DNA from: Sphingomicrobium clamense
Lineage (GTDB): Bacteria > Pseudomonadota > Alphaproteobacteria > Sphingomonadales > Sphingomonadaceae
Assembly (NCBI RefSeq): GCF_019264355.1
Contig: NZ_JAHVAH010000001.1
Span: forward strand, 1,968,001-2,032,000
Direction of reading: 5' to 3'
Length of the DNA stretch: 64,000 nucleotides
Both the position numbers and the translations under genes were made by a program. Positions 52,829-61,438 of the stretch are shown one piece after another. Numbering within the stretch: position 1 is the first letter of the stretch; every line of letters begins with the position of its first letter. The notes below the pieces were generated by a model. It did not search any database and was not told the origin of the DNA. It was given only the letters and a program-made list of their open reading frames with translations.

Positions 52829-52903
52829 TGACGTGCGGGCGCATATCGATTTAAAATCAGGGGCCCCACGTCTTATCTTAAGTATGAAACGAAGCGCCTC
52901 AGG

Positions 52904-54817
52904 TTAGCGCGAATCCATTTCTAATTCGACATCGAACGGTCGATCTTGCATGACTTTATCTATGTAGAATCCTTGGATGCCATCACATGCGGCCGCCACG
53001 GCGATCTCATATTGGCTTTCGGTCTCAATGCATTCAGCTACGCATTGCATTGCCATCGAATGAGTGAGAGCGACAACCCCGTGAAGCAACTCACGGTCGT
53101 GTGACGAATTTGTAACATTGGTCACAAATGATCCGTCGAGTTTCACAGTGTCGAATTGAATTTCCCGGAGGTAATTCAGCGATGAATTCCCGGCTCCGAA
53201 ATCGTCCAAAGCAAGTCGGCACCCTACCTCTTTCAGACGCGCCAAATGATCCCTTGCTACATCGAAATTTTTCAAAAATGCTGTCTCGGTAACCTCGACT
53301 TGAACCCTTTCAGGCGAAAGGCCACCCCGGTCTAATTGAGCAATAAGCCATTGCGACATCCGAGGATCGCACAACTGCCGGGCGCTAATGTTCAGAGATA
53401 GTATTTGATCATTCGGCCAGAGAATTGCTGTCCTACATGCTCTCCGCAGGATCTCTTCGGTCAAGAAATCGATTGTGCCTAACTGCTCAGCGAGAGGAAT
53501 AAACTCGGACGGCTGCACTTCGCCTAGTTGACTATCGTTCCACCTCGCCAGCGCCTCAAATCCGCTAATACGCTGCGTCCGACAGCACCAAATGGGCTGA
53601 AAGTGAACGTCGAGATCGCCCCTGATGTCAGCACTTGAAAGCTTGTGTTCGATTAGCGTTCGGCGAACCTCGCATTCCATCAGTGCTTCATCGAAGAAGC
53701 AGGACACTTGCAATGGGTCCGATTTCGCTCGGTAGAGGGCGATATCAGCACGCCGAAGCAACTCTTTGGATGTCAAATGGCGGTCATCCAAGAGAACGGT
53801 TCCGCTACACGCTTCAATCTTGAGAGCTCGCCCTTTCCAATTCAGTTGGACTCCGAGTGCCTTTTCAATGGCTCCTGAGAGATTTTCCATGACGACACTT
53901 TGGTCGGATAATATAGCGAACTCATCGCCTCCCATACGCGCGACGAAACCATTAGGAAACTGCGCAGTAAGTTGGTTGGCCGCTAGTCGTAGCATTTCGT
54001 CGCCCGCCTCATGTCCGAAAACATCGTTAATGGGCTTAAAACCGTCCAGATCAACCAACGTCAAAGCAGCATATTGGGTTCTTTTTTCGTCTGATAAACT
54101 GAGTTCCAGTTCTTCGATTAAGGCGCGGCGATTTGCGACCTTCGTCAAGAAGTCTGTTTTCGCAAGCTTGGTCGCTTTTCGTTCAGCAGCTCGGGCTCTA
54201 CGACGCTCATTGCGCTCGGAAAGACGAACTCGCATGTGACGGTGCAGGTGTAAGTATTGCTCGAAAAGCATGCGAGCGACGGCGGCCAGGACGATTGTTA
54301 AGCTCAAGCCAGCCCATTGGAGCATCTTGTCAGCTGAAAGAATGAGGTTAAGGGCTATCGGTAGACCGAGTATTGACAGGGGCATCAGAGCTGCCACGGG
54401 CATACAGTGCAATCCGTAGGCGCACCCAATCGCTGCTAGAGTTCCGAAAAGGATCACAAACTCTCGGGCATCCTGAACCGTTAGGAAAAGATACTGGCCC
54501 CATATTGAGAATAAGAACGAGATAACTGTCGCTAGGTAGCACGTTTTCTTTAGTTCCTGCCTCATTATCGCGGTTGTGACATCCGATTGCGCAAACATGG
54601 CCCAATGAACGCCGCGCCAGACGATTAGAACGAAGAGCAAATGAGCGGGGCTCGGGCGAAGGAGATCGCCACCCGAAGCTGTCGCATGCATCCCAACGAG
54701 GTTCACTGCAGCAATAAGATACAGGAACGGAAGCTGCCGCTTGAGGCTGTGGTATGTGTCACGCACCAGGCTATGGTCATGCTCGCCCACGTCGGAGAAA
54801 GGGAAGGGTATGGGCAA
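52904..54817 (-). CDS. Membrane GGDEF-EAL c-di-GMP enzyme
   Basis: A 637-residue protein with about six N-terminal helices (residues 25-200), then GGDEF and EAL domains. GGDEF is intact (DLDGFKPINDVFGHEAGDEM, RMGGDEFAIL) but no RxxD inhibitory site is seen. EAL is complete: GFEALARW, LSLNISARQL, VTETAFL, LALDDFGAGNSSLNYL, VKLDGSF, ECIETES and IQGFYI, so phosphodiesterase activity is likely. Start is TTG at 54817. With two PilZ proteins in the same region it probably forms part of a local c-di-GMP circuit. Confidence 0.88.
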   Translation of the reverse strand: MPIPFPFSDVGEHDHSLVRDTYHSLKRQLPFLYLIAAVNLVGMHATASGGDLLRPSPAHLLFVLIVWRGVHWAMFAQSDVTTAIMRQELKKTCYLATVISFLFSIWGQYLFLTVQDAREFVILFGTLAAIGCAYGLHCMPVAALMPLSILGLPIALNLILSADKMLQWAGLSLTIVLAAVARMLFEQYLHLHRHMRVRLSERNERRRARAAERKATKLAKTDFLTKVANRRALIEELELSLSDEKRTQYAALTLVDLDGFKPINDVFGHEAGDEMLRLAANQLTAQFPNGFVARMGGDEFAILSDQSVVMENLSGAIEKALGVQLNWKGRALKIEACSGTVLLDDRHLTSKELLRRADIALYRAKSDPLQVSCFFDEALMECEVRRTLIEHKLSSADIRGDLDVHFQPIWCCRTQRISGFEALARWNDSQLGEVQPSEFIPLAEQLGTIDFLTEEILRRACRTAILWPNDQILSLNISARQLCDPRMSQWLIAQLDRGGLSPERVQVEVTETAFLKNFDVARDHLARLKEVGCRLALDDFGAGNSSLNYLREIQFDTVKLDGSFVTNVTNSSHDRELLHGVVALTHSMAMQCVAECIETESQYEIAVAAACDGIQGFYIDKVMQDRPFDVELEMDSR

Positions 54818-55050
54818 CGGTTACTTATCCTTCGACTTCGTTGGAAAACAGCGGCGGAAGAATTTTGCAGCAGGACTAAACGATCTGGGCGAATAAACGG
54901 TTAATGAGTCGAACGAGGCGGTTTCGAGAGGCTGGCATCCTAGAGAGTTATCCGTCTTGGGTCCTCGACAAGTATTGAATGCTTGATAACGGAGCCGGTT
55001 AATTCTCAAGGTCCTTTTTCCGCTCCCGACTTTCAATAATCCTCGCACAG

Positions 55051-55071
55051 CCTGATCAGCACCCGATCAGG
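55051..55071. repeat. Inverted repeat CCTGATC/GATCAGG
   Basis: Perfect 7 bp arms CCTGATC and GATCAGG separated by 7 nt, in the gap between the hybrid-kinase and GGDEF-EAL genes. It could be a hairpin or operator. Confidence 0.4.
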
Positions 55072-55090
55072 AAATTGGCCGTGAACGAAG

Positions 55091-55108
55091 GACATAACAG
55101 GTTATGTC
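55091..55108. promoter_or_regulatory. Perfect palindrome GACATAAC-ag-GTTATGTC
   Basis: An 18 bp palindrome with 8 bp arms and a 2 nt centre, about 270 bp upstream of the GGDEF-EAL start and 73 bp beyond the kinase stop. The form fits a dimeric regulator site. Confidence 0.45.
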
Positions 55109-55180
55109 AAACGGGTCGGGTCTGTCGGTTTTTTACAAGGCTGCGGGGATTCGTTTCTTCATGCAAGTTCACTGCATGGC

Positions 55181-58100
55181 TTATGCCGCTTTCAAAATTG
55201 CGGGCACCGCTGCCTTGATGACCGCCAAGCGTTGGCCAGGATTTTCAACGCGCAAGCGCTCTTCCAATTCCATTGCGAGATTGCCAGCGGCTGCTTTTCC
55301 GAAGTTCGCCGCGGTTCCAGCATAGTCATGCAGTTTCCGACACAGTGTTTCGTATCTGATGTTCGAGATCTCATCGATCTCCATGGTTTCCTTCAACAAC
55401 TCACATAGTGCGTTTTGATGCTGCTCAAAAAGATTCACGAGGTCGTCAGTGAGGAAGTCGTAGACTGGCTTCTCGTCAATCTGACTGCACCAAGTTGCAA
55501 CGATGTCTTCCATAGTATCGAGAGAAAGCGGCTTTGAGTAATGGGCTTGCATGCCTGCTGCCAGGCACGCGGCGCGATCGTCCGCGAACGCATTGGCAGT
55601 CAAAGCGACAATCGGAAGGGTGCCTTCTTCAATGCCAGCGGAGCGTATTCGCCTTGCAGCATCAAGCCCGTCAACGACTGGCATTCTCATATCCATAAGG
55701 ATCAAGTCATAAGGGCTATCTTTTTCTGCAGCCGCTAACGCCATTTCGACAGCCTCAAGCCCATTGCGGGCAATTTCAGCTTCAAAGCCGCAACGCTCTG
55801 ACAATGCGAGCATAAGGTTCTGATTGAGCTCGTGATCTTCCGCCACAAGTATCCGTACCTGCTTGCGGTTTCCATCCGATCGAGCCGTTTTTCCTGATTT
55901 TGGCGTTGCAAGCTCGTTTTTAGAGGTAGCCTTTAGCGGCAAGACCAGTCGAAAAGTCGATCCTTGTCCATACTCGCTTTCAACACTCAAGTCCCCACCC
56001 ATAAGGCGCGCTAGCTGAGCGCTAATCGCTAAGCCAAGGCCCGACCCTCCGTAAAGATGCGCAGTATCGTCAGAGGCTTGAGTGAACTGCGTGAAGATCT
56101 CTTCAAGCATTTCTGTTTTAATCCCAATGCCGGTGTCGGAGACACCAATCTCGATAAACCTTTCTCCGGATAGCTCAACTAAGCTTGTAGAGACGCTGAT
56201 CTTTCCTTGTTCGGTGAACTTTATCGCGTTGCCCAGGAGATTCAGTACGATCTGGCGGAGCCTAAGTGCGTCCAACGTCACCAAGGCAGGAAGTCTATCG
56301 TCATGGACAAAATCAACCCGTAGGCGATTTTGACTAGCAACCGGCTCCAGCATGGTCACTGTGTTCCTTAAGCAATCGAGCAAATCAACCGACTCTTCAT
56401 TAATCGTTATTCGGCCAGCTTCGATTTTAGAATTATCGAGAATGTCGTTGAGAAGCGCCATCATGGCTGTTCCCGACTCACTAATGCTATCGACGTATTT
56501 TTTCTGTTCCGGGTTCAATCCGCTGTCTGACAATAGTTCTGTGAATCCCAACACGCCGTTCATGGGCGTTCGGATCTCGTGACTCATATTGGCAAGAAAA
56601 TTTGATTTCGCTTCTGCGACGATAGCGGTCCTGTCCCTCTCCGTGGCCAACTCGTTTTCCAACCGCTTATGATGCGTGATATCGATCAAAACACCGATGA
56701 AACCGATATGCTTGCCGTCTTCGTCAAGCTCAGGGGTGCTTGTGGCATGAACCCAGCGAACATCTCCATCGCGATGAACCCAACGAAATTCCCAAGAGAA
56801 GTCGGCCCGCTTCTCAACTGTGGCGCGCCAGGCCAAGGCGACGTCATCAACATCGGCCGGGTGAACCGACCTTGCCCACCCATCTCCCGTTGCCTCATCT
56901 TTCGTTAATCCGCTCATCTGTTCCCAAGCAGCGTTAACGTACGTGCATTCTCCCAGCACATTTGTCTGAAAGATTCCGGCAGGTGCTAGATTTGCCAGGG
57001 TCTGGAAACGACGTTCACTTTCTTTGAGTGCGCGTTCGGCTCGACGTTGTTTGGTGACATCGCGAATATATCCCGTCGTGCCAAGAAACTTTCCACGTTC
57101 GTCAGTGAGTCGACTGACATTGACCTCAATAAATCGTTCTTCACCTCGAGCATCTCGGTACCGCTGATTCATGATAGTGCGATCGACTTCACCAGAAGCA
57201 ATTTTGGGATACAGGGCGGCCGCGTGTGCACGATCTTCCGCGTGGAGAAGCCGTGTAGTAGACCAACCAAGACTTTCAGCTACCGAAAACCCTGTCAGGC
57301 GTTGCCACGCCGGGTTCAAGTATGTCCACCTACCACTCGCATCGGTACGAAATACAATATCGTGAACGTTGTCTAAAATCGTATTCCGAAAGTCCGTTTT
57401 CTCGGCCAGGTCTTCTTTGGCGCGATCGCTCTGCCTCAGCTTGATTGCAACCGGCAGTCCCATGAAAAGATTAGCCGCGAGAAAAAGCTGAAGCGCGATG
57501 ACCTTGTCACGAAAATTCCCTTCGCCAAGCATGATCGGGCCGTTGCCGGATGCCGTAGCTATCGATGCGACCGCCGATATGATGACCACTGCCAATGCCG
57601 TTCCAACGGTCCGCGCTTGAAAGGCAGCAAAAATTACAATCGGACTTATAAGAAAAAGAAAGGGATAGTTGGATTGCAAAAAGACTAGAGATGTGGCTGT
57701 GGCAACAAAGATGCCCAAGAAAACGTGACGGCTGGTTACTGCCCGGTCCCTTTGAGCTTTCCAATTATCCACAAAAGTAAGCACGCAAGGCGTGAAGATC
57801 AAAAGTCCGAGAGCGTCGGATGATGCCCATGACCACCAAATCGCTAAGAAATCACCCTGTGCTGACAGAATAATTGCCGCGAACGTCCCCGAAATGGATG
57901 CTGCGAGGATTGCCGAGACGAAGAATGTTGCCAGGTGGCGAATGGAGCTTGGCTTCCATCGCACACCGGAAATTTTACCCAAAAGGACCGCCATTATCAG
58001 AACTTCCGCCGAGTTTGCGGAGGCCAAGAGCATGGACTTTGAAAGACTGTCTCCGACGAAAAGATTAGCCGAGACATTTGCTAGGAAACATGCCGGAAAA

Positions 58101-58309
58101 AGTGCTGCCTTCGTCCGATGATCTTGGATCCGTAACAGCGCACTCAAAAGAATTGCATTCGGCAACCAAAAAGCGGCTATCCGCCCACCATCACGCGTGA
58201 AGGTAATCGAAAGCCAAGCCACCACGCCGAATAGGGTCGCGACGATTAGTACCCGCAAAATCGCTATCCGCGTGAAGCGGTAGTTCTTTGCGGCCTGGTG
58301 CATGAACAT
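55181..58309 (-). CDS. MASE1 hybrid sensor kinase with receiver and degenerate Hpt
   Basis: A 1042-residue phosphorelay kinase. Residues ~10-300 are a MASE1-type membrane sensor (8-9 helices, FWLPNAILLSALLR and IWWSWASSDALGLLIFTPCV). Two PAS domains follow (~315-440 and ~440-560), then the kinase with His577 in MSHEIRTPMNGVLGF, the ATPase motifs (LNLLGNAIKFT, DTGIGI, GSGLGLAIS), a receiver with Asp873 (LILMDMRMP) and a C-terminal Hpt-like helical bundle with His994 in RKLHDYAGTAANFG. The Hpt Lys-Gly after the His is Ala-Gly here. A separate receiver is nearby at 52445. Confidence 0.88.
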   Translation of the reverse strand: MFMHQAAKNYRFTRIAILRVLIVATLFGVVAWLSITFTRDGGRIAAFWLPNAILLSALLRIQDHRTKAALFPACFLANVSANLFVGDSLSKSMLLASANSAEVLIMAVLLGKISGVRWKPSSIRHLATFFVSAILAASISGTFAAIILSAQGDFLAIWWSWASSDALGLLIFTPCVLTFVDNWKAQRDRAVTSRHVFLGIFVATATSLVFLQSNYPFLFLISPIVIFAAFQARTVGTALAVVIISAVASIATASGNGPIMLGEGNFRDKVIALQLFLAANLFMGLPVAIKLRQSDRAKEDLAEKTDFRNTILDNVHDIVFRTDASGRWTYLNPAWQRLTGFSVAESLGWSTTRLLHAEDRAHAAALYPKIASGEVDRTIMNQRYRDARGEERFIEVNVSRLTDERGKFLGTTGYIRDVTKQRRAERALKESERRFQTLANLAPAGIFQTNVLGECTYVNAAWEQMSGLTKDEATGDGWARSVHPADVDDVALAWRATVEKRADFSWEFRWVHRDGDVRWVHATSTPELDEDGKHIGFIGVLIDITHHKRLENELATERDRTAIVAEAKSNFLANMSHEIRTPMNGVLGFTELLSDSGLNPEQKKYVDSISESGTAMMALLNDILDNSKIEAGRITINEESVDLLDCLRNTVTMLEPVASQNRLRVDFVHDDRLPALVTLDALRLRQIVLNLLGNAIKFTEQGKISVSTSLVELSGERFIEIGVSDTGIGIKTEMLEEIFTQFTQASDDTAHLYGGSGLGLAISAQLARLMGGDLSVESEYGQGSTFRLVLPLKATSKNELATPKSGKTARSDGNRKQVRILVAEDHELNQNLMLALSERCGFEAEIARNGLEAVEMALAAAEKDSPYDLILMDMRMPVVDGLDAARRIRSAGIEEGTLPIVALTANAFADDRAACLAAGMQAHYSKPLSLDTMEDIVATWCSQIDEKPVYDFLTDDLVNLFEQHQNALCELLKETMEIDEISNIRYETLCRKLHDYAGTAANFGKAAAGNLAMELEERLRVENPGQRLAVIKAAVPAILKAA

Positions 58310-58354
58310 CGATCCCTTAGTGTTAGTAGCCTGGAATCGTTGTATGTGTTAGCG

Positions 58355-58368
58355 GTTAGTTAACTAAC
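58355..58368. promoter_or_regulatory. Perfect palindrome upstream of the hybrid kinase
   Basis: GTTAGTTAACTAAC is a perfect 14 bp palindrome, 46 bp before the kinase start at 58309. Related GTTAG units occur just beside it (at about 58322 and 58348). It is a candidate operator in the kinase promoter. Confidence 0.5.
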
Positions 58369-58473
58369 AATTTTGGATCCGATATGGAGCGTTTCTATCG
58401 ACTAAAAGGGATGAAGATCAATACGATCGCCGGATCTTGTCTATGGTCCGAGCAATAAATATCGACAGCCGGT

Positions 58474-58707
58474 TTAGTCATGAAAATCGGCTAGAACCAT
58501 CGCTCCCGCCACATAAAAAATCAGTCCGGCCAACCATCCCAAAACTAAATGAAGTGGAGGTTTTCCGTTCCAACCGACTAGGCGGTGGTAGAGAAAGAGG
58601 CAAATCGTGCAAAATATAACGATTGCGAAGCCGCCCGCCGAGACCAACAGGATAAACTTGACCGGCTCGGATATGCTTCCAACGTCTACGATTAGCTGAC
58701 CCTGCAA
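58474..58707 (-). CDS. Small two-helix membrane protein (77 aa)
   Basis: Two clear hydrophobic helices are visible: FILLVSAGGFAIVIFCTICL (residues ~18-40) and LVLGWLAGLIFYVAGAMVLA (~53-73), joined by a basic loop (YHRLVGWNGKP). The only start in frame is a TTG at 58707 with a poor ribosome site, so the N-terminus is uncertain. No family is recognised. A membrane partner for the adjacent hybrid kinase is conceivable. Confidence 0.5.
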   Translation of the reverse strand: MQGQLIVDVGSISEPVKFILLVSAGGFAIVIFCTICLFLYHRLVGWNGKPPLHLVLGWLAGLIFYVAGAMVLADFHD

Positions 58708-58776
58708 ATTGGAAGTTCAACGATCGAAGGTTAGTCGTTTTCCGACTCATGAACAATAAGCCGTACCCTGTTCGAG

Positions 58777-58808
58777 AAAAAAGCCCCCGTTCGCAATACG
58801 ATGGAGGC
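58777..58808 (-). terminator. Terminator of the PilZ gene at 58936
   Basis: On the minus strand a GCCTCC...GGGGGC stem (with one G-T pair) is followed by TTTTTT. It lies about 130 bp after the PilZ stop. Its loop contains the same CGTATTGCG type core seen in other hairpins of this region. Confidence 0.6.
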
Positions 58809-58935
58809 CTCTAAATTTTTTCTGACTAGCGCTAAGTAGTTATGATGCCGACAAGGACTCATGACAGGCTACGCCATTAGTTGCCTTGTAACGCCTTGGA
58901 TAACTTAGCCAATCAAGTCGGATTGGTTTGAAATA

Positions 58936-59232
58936 CTAGGCAGCAGCTGTTCGATCTACTGTAAATGAGCAACCGGCGAAGTTACCTTTGACCCATTCAA
59001 CCACGAGTTTTTGGCGCTCTGTTCTCGTGACTAGAGTAAAGGTGTCGCCAGAACACAGGACTTCCTCACACTGTATCAAGACCCCTGTGCTCGAAACGTT
59101 CTCAACAATAATCGGTACGTGAACGCCAGTAGAATCGACGAGATTAGCAAGATGACTCCATTCCACCCGGGGCCCCCGTGCTCCACGTCGTCTGCGTTCG
59201 GATTCCAAGCTTTTTTGCCAAGTGTCCACCAC
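58936..59232 (-). CDS. Single-domain PilZ protein (copy 1)
   Basis: A 98-residue c-di-GMP receptor candidate. The two PilZ signatures are present: an Arg-rich N-terminus (ERRRRGARGPRVEW, giving RxxxR) and the second-strand motif VENVSSTGVLIQC (NxSxxG), followed by GDTFTLVTRTERQKLVVEWV. A strong AGGAGG ribosome site lies before two adjacent GTG codons; the second (59229) is optimally spaced. Single PilZ proteins act by binding partners when c-di-GMP rises. A second PilZ gene is 416 bp away on the same strand. Confidence 0.78.
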   Translation of the reverse strand: MVDTWQKSLESERRRRGARGPRVEWSHLANLVDSTGVHVPIIVENVSSTGVLIQCEEVLCSGDTFTLVTRTERQKLVVEWVKGNFAGCSFTVDRTAAA

Positions 59233-59439
59233 AAGCCTCCTGTTGAATCCTTACGACGATGACATGAAGGTCTACCATTTAGATCAACAATACAGTCATT
59301 TTGAACCAATCCGTCCCTGCTTAAGATCAAGAATGTTGAATGTTTGGTTGAACTACAGGCACCATCGGCGCGATAAAGTTTACTAGCACAAACACACTCT
59401 TAATCAGTTGCGGCTCAAGAGATTTATTGAGAAAATTAG

Positions 59440-59615
59440 ATTCAGCTCCGCTATTCCGTGCTGGTCCGGCGTGCACACACCTCCCCGACGGTGCTGTGAG
59501 ACTAAAACGAACTTTCTGCTTTTTTCGAAGCGAAGGCTTTGACCTCAAAATAATGTCGCCGAGCATGCTTCAGTAAGGGAAGTCTCGTCACGATGTGGCG
59601 AGGCTTTTCGTTTCT
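59440..59615 (+). ncRNA. Candidate plus-strand small RNA with C-rich hairpin loop
   Basis: In a gap without genes, the plus strand has CACC-tccccgac-GGTG (59478-59493), a small hairpin with a CUCCCC-type loop that could pair with ribosome-binding sites. A strong terminator follows: AGTCTCGTCAC-gat-GTGGCGAGGCT (59581-59605, two G-T pairs) and then TTTCGTTTCTT. No plus-strand gene ends at that terminator, so an independent RNA is likely. Its 5' end and promoter are not identified. Confidence 0.4.
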
Positions 59616-59648
59616 TGTGCGCAGTGAGTGTTCCGGCCGTGATCTCTC

Positions 59649-59936
59649 CTAGCGAAACTGAGACATGACGTGGCTCAAAACCGCGGGATATATCGGCTTC
59701 TCGAATTCCAGACCGGCTTCGAAATTTTCGCACCAGCAAACATAGGCCGGAATAGCTTCTAACCCCGGGAACCTAATGAACACACGGGTGTCTAACTTGA
59801 CCCGGCTGACCAATGAGACCCGACAGCCGAGCGGGCTGACGTCTAATACCTTTAATTTCTGAGGATGCGCCCCTGGCTCACGAACTTCAACAGTCGCAAC
59901 AAACGGTCGGCGTGGGGCTCGGCGTTCGGTCGTCAT
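59649..59936 (-). CDS. Single-domain PilZ protein (copy 2)
   Basis: A 95-residue PilZ protein: MTTERRAPRRPFVATVEVRE (RxxxR) and KVLDVSPLGCRVSL (DxSxxG), then FIRFPGLEAIPAYVCWCENF. Both c-di-GMP-binding motifs are complete. No output domain is present. It has a clear ATG. With the copy at 58936 and the GGDEF-EAL protein it suggests local c-di-GMP signalling. Confidence 0.83.
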   Translation of the reverse strand: MTTERRAPRRPFVATVEVREPGAHPQKLKVLDVSPLGCRVSLVSRVKLDTRVFIRFPGLEAIPAYVCWCENFEAGLEFEKPIYPAVLSHVMSQFR

Positions 59937-60009
59937 AGATCGGCTAACGCATTAATCAATGACAGATACCTTCAGAGAAATGGGAAATGGCCAACGCGAG
60001 ATGTTCTGG

Positions 60010-60375
60010 CTAGTTAATCATTGAGAACCGAAATACTCTGGACCTGTCGCCAGATACCGACGTCTGCATCATTTCTAACTTTGCAAGGCGTTTGTCGAAG
60101 TGCCGGTCGAACTCCGCCTCCGCCGCAGCGGTTACGACAACAGAATGACTACCATCGTGCGTAGTCCGATATTCGATTACACCAAGACGACGAAGGGTTT
60201 CCGTAAAAATGGCGGCCTTTCGATGCGAAGAGCCGAAGTGCCTGATGAGGTCCTGAACTTTCGTTTGGTGCCCAAATGCTTGGGCCTGATAGATGCTTAT
60301 CAGGGCAACGATCGGCCCAATCTCCGTACCGTCCTGGCGTTCGTGGTGATAAAGCTCTTCGAGCAATTTCCCCAC
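60010..60375 (-). CDS. Small winged-helix regulator (island copy 3)
   Basis: A 121-residue protein with MarR-like layout: GPIVALISIYQAQAFGHQTK, VQDLIRHFGSSHRKAAIFTE, TLRRLGVIEYRTTHDGSHSV, then a helical C-terminus (FDRHFDKRLAKLEMMQTSVS). Start is GTG at 60375. It resembles the proteins at 45928 and 49605 in size and domain layout rather than in close sequence. Confidence 0.62.
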   Translation of the reverse strand: MGKLLEELYHHERQDGTEIGPIVALISIYQAQAFGHQTKVQDLIRHFGSSHRKAAIFTETLRRLGVIEYRTTHDGSHSVVVTAAAEAEFDRHFDKRLAKLEMMQTSVSGDRSRVFRFSMIN

Positions 60376-60809
60376 GAACGCTTTTCACCGTGCAATCCGC
60401 TCACCGTGCGGCACGCCAGAGGTTTTAATTCTTGTGAGCGAGTTAAGAACGGACGGCCCCCAAACAAAATTTGGTGGTACCGAGCAAGCCTCACCCTAGC
60501 GCCATACGAGCGCAAGACAAGCGACAAATGAAACTACAACCTATTCGACCTTTCGTTTCGATATGATCACTTCGGCCGGACCGAATGCAAAAAGAGGTAC
60601 CGGTCAAGCCAAGCCCCTCCAAAAACTTGACCAGGGTTAAAGACCATTGTCTTAGCAATCTGCCGAATCTATGGGGAAAGTTCCGTGTTTCGATCGATTT
60701 GGCTCGCGCTCTGTTTGCCGATTGCCTTGGGGGAGGCCTTGCTATTTGCCCTCCCCGTACATCCTGGCGGCCTTAACAAAGTCATCGACTGTTACGACGA
60801 CGGTTGCGA
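60376..60809. other. Intergenic region without a supported gene
   Basis: Several short frames exist on both strands (for example one starting at 60585) but none has a convincing ribosome site or recognisable domain. The region presumably holds the promoter of the minus-strand regulator. Confidence 0.45.
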
Positions 60810-61264
60810 ATGAAACAAGATCAATTCGGGGCGCTATCCATAGGCTGCAATGTTGTGGAGATTGGCCCCCAAGCCTTAAATCTCGATGCTATCACCAATA
60901 TCCCTATCGAGACAGAGACTGTCCGCAAAGGGAACGCTTTGCTGGTTACGCGACTGTTTGCTCTGGTCGGTGGGCTGGTCTTCCTAACTTCACCGTCATG
61001 GCTGGAATCAGTTATCGTTGGCGCCATAGGCATCGTGGCCTATCAGGCTTGGCTGGAGAGCTCCGCGCCAATTATCATCTTATCCTTGAGACAGGGTCGG
61101 CGCGGGTCCGGGTTTACAGTTCGAGGTCGAAAGAGCAGGTGTTAGGTTTTCGCGATGCCGTTGAGGAAGCGCGCGGTGCGCCTCTTGAGGCGGAGCTTTG
61201 TGTTGACCATACCTTGCCTGCGCAGGTCGTCGCGGCAGGATCGGCATTCCAGTGCACTCAATGA
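60810..61264 (+). pseudogene. Frameshifted DUF6232-like membrane protein gene
   Basis: The first part, from ATG 60810, reads VVEIGPQALNLDAITNIPIE and a hydrophobic pair (LFALVGGLVFLTSPSWLESV, IVGAIGIVAYQAWLESSAP). Near 61068-61080 the sense continues in another frame as NYHLILETGSARVRVYSS and KEQVLGFRDAVEEARG up to 61264, which completes the DUF6232-like pattern (strand plus short helices after the membrane part). One base must be lost or gained there. The original frame ends at 61145. It may be a genuine pseudogene, a programmed shift or a sequencing error. Confidence 0.55.
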
Positions 61265-61293
61265 GAATGCAAGGTACGAACCGAGACGAAATG

Positions 61294-61420
61294 AAAGGGA
61301 CTCTCGTCGCATAGCGACGAGAGTCCCTAGGCTTTTCAGGACCAGTGAAAAGCAAGTCGAGCATCGGGGGGAGAGTTGATGCCCTTCGTGACCAACCCTC
61401 ATTAAATCCAGACGGCTTAA
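61294..61420 (-). ncRNA. Candidate small RNA, copy 1 of a tandem pair
   Basis: Read on the minus strand: ATGAGGGTTGGTCACGAAG near the 5' end; hairpin GCATC-aactctcccccc-GATGC with a C-rich loop that could bind ribosome sites; hairpin CTTTTCA-ctggtcc-TGAAAAG; then a perfect 14 bp stem, GGGACTCTCGTCGC-tat-GCGACGAGAGTCCC (61297-61327), followed by TTTCATTTC. This is a compact sRNA with Rho-independent end. The copy at 61795 has the same order of elements. No protein frame fits. Confidence 0.65.
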
Positions 61421-61438
61421 GCAAAGACCTATAATCTA

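Larger units (their letters stand above)
54818..55180. other. Intergenic region between two minus-strand regulatory genes
   Basis: No supported gene. The region should contain the promoter of the GGDEF-EAL gene and the 3' end of the hybrid-kinase transcript. Two perfect inverted repeats (55051-55071 and 55091-55108) are present. Confidence 0.5.
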
